Source: Smittium culicis (taxonomy: Eukaryota > Kickxellomycota > Harpellomycetes > Harpellales > Legeriomycetaceae). Taken from it: a DNA stretch of 12,122 bases. Under the pieces are notes generated by a model. That model was not told the DNA's origin. It saw nothing but the letters and a program-made list of their open reading frames with translations, and made no database searches. The stretch spans positions 1 through 12,122 of the forward strand of contig LSSN01004157.1 in assembly GCA_001970855.1 (NCBI GenBank), given 5' to 3'. This document shows, piece after piece, positions 1 through 9,189 of this stretch; the stretch's first letter is position 1, and each line of letters opens with the position of its first letter. Position numbers and translations under genes: made by a program.

Positions 1-72
1 GAAAAACTACAGAATAAACTAAAGGAAAAACTACAGAATAAACTAAAGGAAAAACTACAGAATAAACTAAAA
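1..72. repeat. 24-bp tandem repeat inside LTR-L
   Basis: Three direct copies of a 24-bp unit (gaaaaactacagaataaact plus aaag) lie at 1-24, 25-48 and 49-72. A degenerate stub (gaaagctatag) follows. The window starts exactly at a unit boundary, so the full copy number is unknown. LTR-R carries the same array with three variant units. Confidence 0.9.
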
Positions 73-94
73 GAAAGCTATAGAAAAATATCTG

Positions 95-128
95 TTTGAT
101 TACTAATCAAACTTGATTAGTAATCAAA
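95..128. repeat. Perfect 16-bp-arm palindrome in LTR-L
   Basis: The arm at 95-110 (TTTGATTACTAATCAA) is exactly complementary to 113-128, with two bases (AC) between. Each arm is itself a palindrome around a central base (TTGATTA-C-TAATCAA), so the element is a double dyad. It is conserved in LTR-R at 9190-9223, which argues for a protein-binding or structural role. Confidence 0.85.
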
Positions 129-136
129 ATAAATCG

Positions 137-197
137 TTATCGATGTTAAAAATATGAATACGTAAAATTATTACGTAAGAACAATTAAAATCGATAA
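137..197. repeat. Nested inverted repeats in LTR-L
   Basis: An outer pair, TTATCGAT (137-144) and ATCGATAA (190-197), encloses an inner pair, TACGTAA (159-165) and TTACGTA (171-177). In LTR-R the outer pair is intact and one inner arm has a single substitution (TACATAA in this orientation). Together with the 95-128 palindrome this gives the LTR a strongly symmetric control region. No binding factor can be named from sequence. Confidence 0.6.
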
Positions 198-298
198 GAA
201 ATTTCGGAAATGCTCTAGAACGTTTCATAACATTCTAGAACATTGCAGCTGATGATATCTGAATATTTCGGTACATTCTAGAAAGTTCTAGAAAGTTC
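198..298 (-). promoter_or_regulatory. Two heat-shock-element-like arrays in LTR-L
   Basis: Heat shock factor binds inverted GAA units spaced 5 bp apart. At 261-298 there are eight 5-bp steps: GAA, TTT, GTA, TTC, GAA, TTC, GAA, TTC. The last five are perfect alternating units, at 276, 281, 286, 291 and 296. At 198-240 nine steps read GAA, TTC, AAA, CTC, GAA, TTT, TAA, TTC, GAA, five of them perfect. Both arrays recur at the same place in LTR-R. They lie in the U3 part of the LTR, upstream of where its TATA-like box should be (outside the window). Activity is inferred, not shown. Confidence 0.7.
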
Positions 299-309
299 CA
301 TTCATGACA

Positions 310-1875
310 AAAGGCCTACGACCGGGTCCCCCATATGGCCCTACTGCATAACTGCGATCAGTGGGCATTGGGGGCAAACTCCTCAATATGATCAAAGGCA
401 TATATGATACCCCGAAAATCGCAGTTAGAGTTGTAAATGAAGTTTTGAACCCCTCCGAATACCTCCGTAGAGTGCGGCAAGGGTGCCCAGCCTCGCCGAT
501 ACTCTTCGATTTTTTTATTAATAATTTATTCAAGGGCGTACTACGTGTGCGGGTGACTGGTCTCACCTCACGCATACCTGAACCACTGTTTGCCGACGAT
601 ACCGTGCTATTGGTCGAATCATCAGCCGAGCTACAAACCGCACTTAACACCATAATCGAATGGTCGGACACTTCGGAAATGGCTGTGAATGCCTCCAAGT
701 GCGGGATAATGACTATAAGCGGGGTGTTGACTGCTGATATGACCCTGCAGGGCCAAAAAGTCGACTCCACCGACCAGTACACCTACTTGGGCTATATTAT
801 TAATAGCAAGTGGGATGTATCTGGGACGATCAAGAACAATAAGAATAAGGTCAGAAAGGCTGTATACGCTGCCTACAGCTTCTTGAGACCGACTGATGTG
901 CTCACAGCACTAAAAATAAAGTTCATCAATTCGGTGCTGATGCCGATTGGATGTTACGGTGGGGAGACATTTGGCATGAGCGAAGTCAGATGCAAGCCCA
1001 TACAGATGGAAATCGACAAGGCGATCCGAATGGTTGCCAATGTCGGAAAATCAGCGGCCATGGAGCGCATCAGGGATGGTCTGGGCATAACCTCAGTGTT
1101 CATGCGCACCAGCACAGCCCGTGAGCGTGCATATCATAATTGGCCAACATCAAAAACATGGATATCCGACCTCATCAAGTCTCCGATGAAGGCCCGGATG
1201 GCAACCTGCGTGACCGGGAGCACCCGGTGGATCAAAAAATTTTGCTCCCAAGATTCAAACGGTCAGCCTGTAATCACGATAGTCGACCGGAAACGACGAA
1301 ATAGCCGGTCTGTCATCCACCGGTATACGGTGGACGAGAAAATAGGCAAAATGACAACTAATTTTATCTTCAAGCAATGTATCCGGACCTGATTCTGGGC
1401 CATCATGACATTGGGATAATGCGTATGGGCACATTCCGGACTGCCCAGTTTCTAGCCAACTCCAAAATAATTATTGAAAAAAATATAATTTTTTAATATT
1501 GCTGCAAACTAAGAGCAACTGAGAAAGATGACCATACACTATTAAACTGCGCCTTGCTACACAGAGTACGGGATAATGCGATCAGCCGGCTCATACTAGC
1601 TTCGATAAGGTCTGAAACCAAAATTTTATTATCTAATTCTAATGAAGTCTGGTTGAGATTAGTTTGAAAACTCGTTGAAGGGAGTCTTAAAAACTTTAAT
1701 TCAGCTTCAAGCTGATACAGCTAGTCAATACTTTGAGTTCGAAACAGCCAATTTTTTGAGTGGCATTCGCGCACTTAGAACACTTATATCGCAAAGTATA
1801 AGCGATTCACTAGTCCCCTTGAACCAATGCTCAGTGGGTATGGAGCTTATAGAGCGGCGGAAGGGGGTCGGTTGA
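310..1875 (+). pseudogene. LINE-A ORF2, 3' half (reverse transcriptase palm to C-terminus), broken
   Basis: This is the C-terminal half of a non-LTR retrotransposon ORF2 protein, which would reverse-transcribe the element's RNA at a nicked target. It starts without a start codon at K-A-Y-D-R-V (311-328), just after RT motif A. A one-base deletion near 351 shifts the frame; the long open stretch then runs 361-1392. Visible motifs are R-Q-G-C-P-A-S-P (about 475-498) and the catalytic F-A-D-D (589-600). A second frameshift near 1375 leads into R-M-G-T-F-R-T-A-Q (about 1419). A stop follows near 1492. Then comes a zinc-knuckle-like C-x9-H-x4-C (about 1503-1550), a further frameshift near 1665, and a tail (1675-1875) whose T-A-x-F-L...L-R-T-L-I matches the end of LINE-B. 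The upstream half lies on the minus strand at 9499-11662. The copy is dead and no RNase H domain is evident. Confidence 0.88.
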
Positions 1876-3903
1876 ACAATCTTTGTTTTAATACTTTTTA
1901 AACAATTTAAATAATTTAAATTAGTTTTAATTACTTATATTAAATTTTAAATAACCTTTCTTGCAATATAAAAAAAGAATTACTTTTCTTCATATGGAAA
2001 TAGGCTTCATTTCAATAACTTGATAACTATATAAACCTATTTAGTCTTTACTATACTATTAAGGTTTTAAGATTTTCTATGATATTTTTTTTCATTAAAG
2101 ATCAATTGTAAACCCCTTGTTACACTGGAAATTTGCGCGTAAGAATGAAATCTATCGATTGACTATTCAGAAAACATGATGATTTTAAAATAGCTGGCAG
2201 TGATAACGTTTTTATGAATATTTTATTTGCTTAATATAAACAGTATTTAAACCTCAATTATATGAGAGACTGAATTATTTTAATTTTTTTTTGATCATCA
2301 GTAAATTGATAATTTTTTCTTTTAACCCTCAAAATTGTACTAAAATTTCTGCTGGGTCGAGTAATCTTTATTATAATTTCCTCTTTAGGTATTTTTATTA
2401 TGCTAAGATTAAAAATATAGGCAATTGCGCTTATTTGTATTCAAAGTTCTTTGTGCTTCTAAAATAAGTTGAAAGTAAACTAAATTTGGATTAAAGCGTC
2501 TTTTTGAAATTATTTTATTAATGATAAACATACCATATGTCTTTAGAGTATATTATGATTCTATGACTATAAACTAGTTTTTTCAATAAGGTTATTTTTA
2601 GGTTAAATATAACGATGAAATTAAACCAAGCATGAGATTCTAGAGGTCATAGAATAATCTATTTTAATATTATTGTTTTCTATTTACATTTAATAAATCC
2701 CTTGGCCTAATTTTTAATTTCCATTAAAGCTCTCCCATTTTATAAAACAACTTGCCATAGTTTAGCAACATAAATGTTGATTCTGAAAAATTACTGTTTT
2801 ACAAAACTCCAAGCAGCCTTGAGATATCCTTACTTGGGTATAGGAATGGCACTGATTAGGAATTCTAATGATTTCGATTCTAGAGGATGGCCACCTAATA
2901 ACTGATCCAACTTATTTGTTCAGCACGTCCTTGAATAATACCTGAGCTCATGTCCATCTTTCGACAGCAAGATAGTAACCAGCTTTATTTCAGCTTTTTG
3001 TACGATATTCAGGGGGATCACATCAACTGAGCCTATTTACTACTGATCCTGCTAGTTGTGATCTATGGTTAGCCCTTTCAGGTGTGGTTGACTTTTTTTG
3101 AACTACCAAAATTATCCAACCAAATGACAATGTGATTAATCATTTCAGAATGATATATTTTATTATCTAATTTTTACAGCACATCCAATAACAAAGAATT
3201 TTTTTGGCTTATCCAATTATGATTATTAAAATTGTTTAATATTGTTGGCTCTGGAAAGGGTTAAAGGCTCAGTGATCTCAGCATATTCAATTTAATTAAA
3301 TTGAGATTGATTTCGTTATTGCTTAAATACTCATAATTCAGTATAATAGATGCAATTGCAGAGCATAGAATACTGTTTGGCTTGCTTTATTCATGATTGG
3401 CTATTAATTTATGTGAATGGATATTAGTACTCAACTGTACCAATAAAATTTTGTTTTTGTTTTAAATAATTGATAAGATTTAAAGCTCCTACCAACACTC
3501 TCAGCTATAAACTTGATGGATTATTTTTACCACCTCGGGGCCAATAATATTAACCCTATCCTGATCAGTAAACTATTTTTGATCTACCAAGTATAGCCAA
3601 CTGTGTTCAATTAAAGTGTTAATTCCGAGACTTTAAGAATTATTGGTATATTGGAAAAAACAGCAAATGATAAACTTGAATAAAAGTCATAAACGAATCA
3701 GTAAATTCGTTTTTTTTAAAGAGTCTTCGGCGGGAAAGGATTTTAACACCACGTAATATGCCTAGATATTTGAATATAGAATATTAAAATCTAAAGTTTT
3801 TTTTAAGTATCGGAATTTTATTGGTCCGATAACAATAAAAGAAAATGTGCGGTAAAATAATATAAAAAAAATAGTAAAGTTGGTGCAAGGCATAAAAAAC
3901 TAA
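1876..3903. other. AT-rich spacer without a recognisable gene
   Basis: About 2 kb of very AT-rich sequence follows the LINE-A tail, with stop codons frequent in all frames and no long ORF, tRNA or clear repeat. The part at about 2820-3110 is slightly richer in GC. It holds a minus-strand open stretch of about 40 codons (roughly 2920-3043), possibly a decayed coding relic. I recognise nothing in it. Confidence 0.6.
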
Positions 3904-4092
3904 TCTTATAATACTAATAATTTCTCTGCCGGTCTAGCGGCTGCGTACCTAATGGGAAATGTGATCAATCTACCAACCGAGAGATACACCCACGCACTGC
4001 TTCAATTAGGTTGGATGGCTGAAGTTACAAGCAGTCATGGAATTAGGCTCGTTCCAACAAAATTGAATTCGTTGAGGTCATTGAGCTACTAG
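3904..4092 (+). pseudogene. Unidentified coding-like relic in a GC-richer island
   Basis: An open frame of 62 codons between stops runs from 3904 to the TAG at 4090-4092, with an internal ATG at 3952. Its base composition is clearly richer in GC than the flanks. The reading includes L-P-T-E-R-Y-T-H-A-L-L-Q-L-G-W and then L-V-P-T-K-L-N-S-L-R, which looks protein-like and not like random AT-rich translation. I cannot assign a family. GC-richer sequence continues to about 4350 with broken frames on both strands, so this may be one degraded exon or transposon relic of about 450 bp. Confidence 0.3.
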
Positions 4093-4350
4093 TCAGAGCC
4101 TACATCTAACAGGATTAATAAAAATTAGGCTCCTACCCAAACATGGAGATGATCGAACAAGATTTCCTACAATAAGCTGCTAAACGGCTGAGATTTGAAT
4201 ATCTGTCGAACGCTGGATTTCTGCACAGAGAATGTCTCAGGCTGTGATACACGAATCGGTTGCTCGTGTTTCTAGATGGATCTCCTCTGGAATTGCTGTC
4301 CTCCGAATCGATGATCATTGCCTTCATTATCCCCAACCAAGGATAGTGCA

Positions 4351-4395
4351 ACGCTATGTGAAATTTTAGTATAGCGTACTTAGAAAAGTACGCTA
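4351..4395. repeat. Three-part inverted repeat, hairpin-forming
   Basis: ACGCTAT (4351-4357), ATAGCGT (4371-4377) and ACGCTA (4390-4395) alternate in orientation, so the middle copy can pair with either neighbour. The right-hand pairing is the stronger: AGCGTACTT (4373-4381), a 4-base loop, then AAGTACGCT (4386-4394). It sits at the right edge of the GC-richer island and could mark the end of a small degraded mobile element. That role is a guess. Confidence 0.5.
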
Positions 4396-5462
4396 CTCAA
4401 GTCCCTAAAACGCAGCAAGCTATTTCACTATTAGGACGTTAAAGATCTAAAGCAATAAAATTTATCATTGAAAAATCGATTAGGTAATTATACGATAAAA
4501 CATAACTATTTGTTGGCAAATTTAATCTCCGCAAAAAATAACTATCGATTATGTAAAATGAATGAGTAGTTTAGTAAAGAGGCAAATTCATTATTTTAAT
4601 TGCTCCAATAGCTTTTTGGATTGTGTTTCTGCTTTGATTATATTAGAAAATTTCTTTAAGAATAGGTATCCATTCAGAAGCGCTTTATTATTATATTTTT
4701 TTTGCCAAGATATATGCGATTCTTTTTGAAGGAGTCATTTATTGTGTGGTGTAATACAGTGTAAATGGGAGATTTTTTTGAGTAGCGGAATTTTTCCTAG
4801 AAAGATTTTCCAACTTTGCAAATTAATTATTTTTCAAATTATATTAGAAAAAATCATCAAATAGTTTACCTGATACAACCAATAACTTCACCTAGTATAA
4901 ACAAGAAAATATAATTTCTAAGAAAAAAATTTTCCTCTCTCCCTAAGAACCTCCCAAAATTATGAATATAAAATTAATAGGTAATGAGTAGAATAGATTC
5001 TTTTATTTAGCAATCAAAAATCTCACGATTAAATGATTAAATAGAATTATCGAAATGCCTGAAGATTTTCTCCAATAATATTAACAAATTAAAATTATTC
5101 AGGCCAATCATTTTAAGCTGCTACTAAGTGTTCTCTTTGCTCAGAATCTCCCATATGTATAACTTTAGAAATACCCTTTATTTGCCAAGAAAAGTAATAT
5201 AAATAAATTTTTGCTAGATCGATATACACTTAGTGTACAATTATTTTGTATCATAAATAGATATTTGATATACTACAACCTTTATGATTAAGATTTCTAA
5301 ATTCAATTCCATATCAAAACAAAAAAAGTATAAACTCTAAGTTATGTCCTTAAATCAACTATTTATCAACAAAATTTTTAGCTTAAGTTTGTTAAACTCT
5401 AAAATTTTTATCTACAAAAAATTTCTTTCATTTACATATATTGAAATAATTAACCTTATATT
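4396..5462. other. AT-rich region upstream of the P450 gene
   Basis: This is about 1.07 kb of AT-rich sequence with no ORF or repeat I can support. It should contain the P450 promoter, but AT-rich TATA-like strings are too common here to single one out. No heat-shock-type GAA/TTC array was seen. Confidence 0.6.
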
Positions 5463-7407
5463 ATGGAAAACCTAATCAAGCTTACTGATCTATCATATTC
5501 TTACGTTTTAAAGAATTTCTATAACAAAAAAACTCTTTATTCAGTATTTATTGCTTGGGGAGTATTCAAAGTAAGAATTTATAAACAAGATTTCTAAATA
5601 AAATAAAATACCTGATAATCATTATTTATGTACACAATTAGACTATTTACTATGTTTTTGTTGATCCATTGAGAAAAATACCCGGGCCTTGGTATGCACG
5701 TTTTACCAGTTTCCCCTCAATGTTTGCTCTTATGACTGGTGAAGTAACGACATACTACCAGAAATTGCACGATAAATATGGGCCAATAGTCAGAACCAGC
5801 CCGAATGAATCTTCTGTAGCAAATACAAAAGAGTTCAAAAAAATCATGGCCTCTCACAGATACCGAAAGAGTGAAATCTACGAAGACTTTGCAAATATCG
5901 GAGAAACTATCTTCTCTACAAGACACGAAGATTTTAATAGAATGAGGGTAAGACCTTGTTTTACAAAATATTAAACATCGTTACATACTATAATTTCTTG
6001 AAAATATCCTTTATCTTAGAGAAGACAAGTTGGTCCCGCTTTCAGTACTACAGGTCTAGACACTGTCGATTCTCTATTATTTGAACTATGTGTCAACAAT
6101 GTAGAACACAAGTTTATTCGGGATATAGAATTAGGAGGCGGTGCTACCGAATTTAATTATTTTAAGCACTATCAAAATATTGCAGCTGATGTTATTGGGG
6201 AACTAGCTTTTGGAAAAAGTTTTGATGCAGTTAAAAATGATGGTCATGAAATTATTGGTTGGGTTAACGCATCAATGAGGAATGCTATGTTTGTAAGAAA
6301 TTTATATCACTTAGATTAATTTATAATTAAAAATCATTTTTGAATTTTAATTTATTTATAACTTTGACTTATTTAAATCGTTTACTTATTATTCTACTAT
6401 TTAGTTCAAATCTTTTCCCGTTCTAAAATTGGTTCAAAATTCGATCCCTGCATTAACAATAAATGAAAAAAAACTTAGAAACTACTGTATCGAGGCTATT
6501 AATCATCGTAGAGATTTGATTAAAAACAAAAAGTACGATGAAAAAAGAATCGATATTCTTCAAATGTACTTGACTGCCATTAATACTACTAATAATAAGC
6601 CAATGACTGATGACGAAATAGTTTCCGAGATGGTTACCATGGTTATTGCTGGTGTAGATACTACTAGTATCACAATGACTTGGCTAACAGTTTACTATAT
6701 GCTATACCCTCATATTTATAAAAAAGTTTTAGATGAAATCAGAACAAACTTCCCTGATAAAGATATAAAAATCACTCATCATGATGCTAGAAACAAACTT
6801 CCATACTTCATTGCAACTGTCTATGAAGTCTTAAGAGTTGTTGGATCGGTTGGTGGTACTCTATTTAGAAGTGCCCCTAAAGAAGGTGTTGAAATTTTGG
6901 GATATAATATACCAGAAGGTAATGAGCTTATAATGTTTGTTCCTGGAACTCATAATGACACTGAAGTCTGGGACGATCCAACCACTTTCAATCCCGATAG
7001 GTTCCTTGGCCCTGAAGGAGAAAATCGTAAAAAAGAAATTGTCGCATTTTCAACCGGTGTTAGAATTTGTCCAGGAAAGAAGTAAGTTTAATCACATAAT
7101 CATTTATTACTTTAACGCTCTTTATATATTTTACATTTCTAAAGTTATATCTACTATTTTTGACAAATAATTTTAAAAATTTTATTATTAAATTAGTCTC
7201 GCATGGATTGAAATATTCCTAAGTATTCCAAACATGCTCAAAGACTTTGACCTTGAGCTCCCAGCTGACTCAAAACTCGGCCCTAACATTCTTGATCCAA
7301 AAAGAAACAACCAGCCTTTGCTTCCTAAAGAGATTACTTTTGGTACAAGACCTCCAGCTAACCCTGATGTTGATTGCAATGTTGTTATTAAAAAGCGTGT
7401 TTTCTAA
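5463..7407 (+). CDS. Cytochrome P450 monooxygenase, five exons, apparently intact
   Basis: This is a haem-thiolate monooxygenase, probably anchored in the ER membrane and fed electrons by a P450 reductase; the substrate is unknown. Proposed exons are 5463-5570, 5642-5947, 6020-6292, 6405-7081 and 7197-7407. Introns are 71, 72, 112 and 115 bp, all beginning GTAAG and ending TTAG; the first three are phase 0. The product is 524 aa, normal for a fungal P450. A hydrophobic anchor spans about residues 24-43, followed by the Pro-rich hinge K-I-P-G-P-W (48-53). The I-helix motif A-G-V-D-T-T is at 311-316, the K-helix E-V-L-R at 370-373, F-N-P-D-R-F at 424-429, and the haem motif F-S-T-G-V-R-I-C-P-G at 444-453 with Cys451 as thiolate ligand. 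The ATG at 5463 is chosen because it supplies the anchor through a good splice. No family number is assigned; it resembles fungal E-class group I enzymes. Confidence 0.92.
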
Positions 7408-7704
7408 ATAATTTTATTGAGTGGATTTATATTATATTATATATAATTATATATTGAATTTTTTATTTTATACTTTCTAATAAGAAAATATTAAAATCAG
7501 CTATTATTACAATTGATAATTTATAACTCTTTACTGTGATCAAATAATTAGGAACTCTTATAATTGGGTATTTCATTTATGGATTAATATTAATATTAAT
7601 ATCTATTTGAATTTAGAGAATAATATTGTATTTAAATAAAATAAATTACCAAGAATTTCTATCAATTTATTTGTTTAGTTGTTTTCAAGTAAATTTTTGC
7701 TTGC
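7408..7704. other. AT-rich 3' flank of the P450 gene
   Basis: Very AT-rich sequence follows the stop, including an alternating AT tract at about 7428-7457. The first clear AATAAA hexamers are at about 7635-7644 and could serve as poly(A) signals, though in such sequence they also occur by chance. No gene is seen. Confidence 0.5.
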
Positions 7705-7777
7705 TTTGTACTCATACTAGGGCAAAAATTTCTATTTGTTTTTGTTTTTGTACTCATACTGGGATAAAAATGTCTAT
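7705..7777. repeat. Imperfect 31-bp direct repeat, 42-bp spacing
   Basis: TTTGTACTCATACTAGGGCA at 7705 is repeated as TTTGTACTCATACTGGGATA at 7747. In both copies it is followed by AAAAAT, one variable base, then TCTAT. The copies sit just before the degraded 5' edge of LINE-B. They could be a local tandem duplication or part of an older repeat. Confidence 0.75.
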
Positions 7778-7829
7778 AAATTTTTAGAAATTTATAAAGA
7801 GGAAAGGGCAAGACCCATAAAAAGCACCT

Positions 7830-9008
7830 TAAAAATCTCTTCTTTGGAGGCTATGGATATATGATAATCTATCCCTGGCAGCTATTTTGAAACGATGAGC
7901 ACAATGGTATAAAGTATATTGCCCCAAAAATAAGCGAATGCACCTCTATCGTATATAAGAAATTTGCAAAAATCATATACTTCATACCTTGGGCTTAAAT
8001 TCAACAAAAATTGGTCGCACAAGGACACACTCAAAAATAACGCCGAAAAGGCCAGAAGAGCGCTATACGCTAGCTATTATTTTTTTAAACGGCGGGATAT
8101 ACCGACTAAATTCAAAGTCATGGCCGTCAAAGGGATCATAATCCCAATTGCCACGTATGGGTGCGAGCTGTTTGGAATGTCTGCAGTGCGCTGCTACTCA
8201 CTCCAAAAAGTCGCGGATGATGCCACAAGGATAGCCATGAATGTTGGAAATTCCACTGCAATGAATCGGCTGAGGACTGAGCTGAGCATTTCTCAAATAA
8301 ATACCAAGTCCTCAATTGCCCGCGAACGAGCATACCACAAATGGAGCAGCTCCAGAACATGGATATCTGAGCTCATTAATAATCCCATGTTGAATCGAAA
8401 AGACACCTGGGTGACCGGGTACAAACGATGGTCCAAGCGGTTCAATAAAAATTTGATGCGCGGGTCAACCAAAAAAACTCTATACGATAGAGCACTGAAA
8501 AACGACAAATCTATCATATCACAGTGGATGAGAAAAGTATACAGTGGAAACAAATCTAACTGGATGGGCCTGGAGCTCAAATACTCTGAGTGGCAAAAAA
8601 GTTTGCTGCACATAGCCAAGATTAGAATCGGCGCATACTGGACAGCACAGCGCATGGCCAATGTTCGCATTATTGATGGGGCGTACAAAACTAAATACCC
8701 ATTCTGCAAAATGAATACACCTGAAACTGTAGAGCATATACTTCTGGACTGCGAACGTTGGAAAGCGGTACGATGGAATACTACAGGACCATATATTAGA
8801 GAAAAAACGTCCATACTAAGCCTGAAATTTAGCAATCTTTTCCATTTTCAATCTCGCGGAGGTTAGTTGGAAAGTCTAAATTAAAGAGTTTAAACTTCGC
8901 TCATTAGCGATACAAAAAGATTCCGATACTCCGGCCAACAAAATTTTGTTTTCAACAGCAAAATTTCTGGAGGTCACCTCTTTGCACAGAGCATTAATTC
9001 TTGGCAGA
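7830..9008 (+). pseudogene. LINE-B ORF2, C-terminal part, broken
   Basis: This is a second non-LTR retrotransposon fragment, homologous to LINE-A but clearly diverged. The open part (7964-8866) begins at Y-L-G-L, just after the RT catalytic region, and carries R-E-R-A-Y-H-K-W, T-W-V-T-G-Y and the zinc-knuckle-like C-x9-H-x4-C (about 8703-8750). Shared landmarks with LINE-A are Y-L-G, F-G-M-S-x-V-R-C, N-V-G, A-R-E-R-A-Y-H and T-W-I-S. A degenerate stretch at about 7830-7963 aligns loosely with the FADD-to-YLG region. After a stop at 8864-8866 the protein resumes in another frame at about 8883 and ends T-A-K-F-L...R-A-L-I-L, cut by LTR-R at 9009. The N-terminal half is absent. The 5' boundary is approximate. 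The copy is non-functional. Confidence 0.85.
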
Positions 9009-9019
9009 TGTCATGAATG

Positions 9020-9057
9020 GAACTTTCTAATACTTTCTAGAATGTTCCGGAATATTC
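9020..9057 (+). promoter_or_regulatory. Heat-shock-element-like array 1 in LTR-R
   Basis: Eight triplets in strict 5-bp steps read GAA (9020), TTC (9025), ATA (9030), TTC (9035), GAA (9040), TTC (9045), GAA (9050), TTC (9055). Seven fit the alternating pattern bound by heat shock factor trimers; only 9030 is mutated. It starts 11 bp inside the LTR, about 300 bp upstream of the TATA-like box. Confidence 0.72.
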
Positions 9058-9077
9058 AGATATCATCAGCTGCAATG

Positions 9078-9120
9078 TTCTAGAATGTTATGAAACGTTC
9101 TAGAGCATTTCCGAAATTTC
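9078..9120 (+). promoter_or_regulatory. Heat-shock-element-like array 2 in LTR-R
   Basis: Nine steps of 5 bp read TTC (9078), GAA (9083), TTA, AAA, TTC (9098), GAG, TTT, GAA (9113), TTC (9118). Five units are perfect and four differ by one base. The sequence is identical in LTR-L (198-240), so the weak units are ancestral to both copies and not recent decay. Confidence 0.65.
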
Positions 9121-9189
9121 TTATCGATTTTAATTGTTCTTACGTAATAATTTTATGTATTCATATTTTTAACATCGATAACGATTTAT

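Larger units (their letters stand above)
1..309 (-). mobile_element. LTR-L, partial solo-type LTR (U3-side part)
   Basis: This is an inverted copy of the LTR at 9009-9498. Read on the minus strand from 309 it begins TGTCATGAATGG and follows LTR-R until the window edge; by eye I count about nine substitutions and no clear indel over 309 bp (roughly 97% identity). The copy is cut off by the window start, so about 180 bp (TATA-like box, poly(A) signal, TGACA end) should lie to the left. The inner border is sharp: TGACA at 305-309 is followed directly by LINE-A coding sequence. No gag or pol sequence is next to it, so here it behaves as a solo LTR. Transcription from it would run leftward, out of the window. 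Inverted LTR copies alone could suggest a terminal-inverted-repeat transposon; that reading is discussed under rejected items. Confidence 0.85.
310..9008. other. Inferred ~8.7-kb inversion between LTR-L and LTR-R
   Basis: Both ends of this segment touch inverted copies of one LTR. LINE-A sequence lies just inside the left LTR (starting 310, plus strand) and just outside the right LTR (ending 9499, minus strand). The two halves meet at one codon of one ORF and carry matching bases AAAGG (310-314) and CAAGG (9499-9503, minus). Flipping this segment restores a single minus-strand LINE-A with one solo LTR in it. The segment carries the P450 gene, LINE-B and the spacers. An assembly error through the LTRs is possible. 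Confidence 0.7.

Noticed and set aside
1675..1875. Independent 66-aa plus-strand gene
   Set aside because: Its sequence aligns with the C-terminal tail of LINE-B, so it is the frameshifted end of LINE-A ORF2.
4133..4351. 72-aa minus-strand ORF in the GC-richer island
   Set aside because: No recognisable motif and no homologous frame nearby. It is probably an open frame by composition.
6429..6455. tRNA T-arm-like string (GGTTCAAAATTCGATCCC)
   Set aside because: It lies inside a P450 exon, and no acceptor stem or anticodon arm can be drawn around it.
6937..7170. 77-aa plus-strand ORF overlapping the P450 exon 4 end
   Set aside because: Out-of-frame with the P450 motifs and running into an intron. 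It is a shadow.
8293..8835. 180-aa minus-strand ORF opposite LINE-B
   Set aside because: It is the antisense shadow of the LINE-B reading frame, which has clear family motifs and matches LINE-A.
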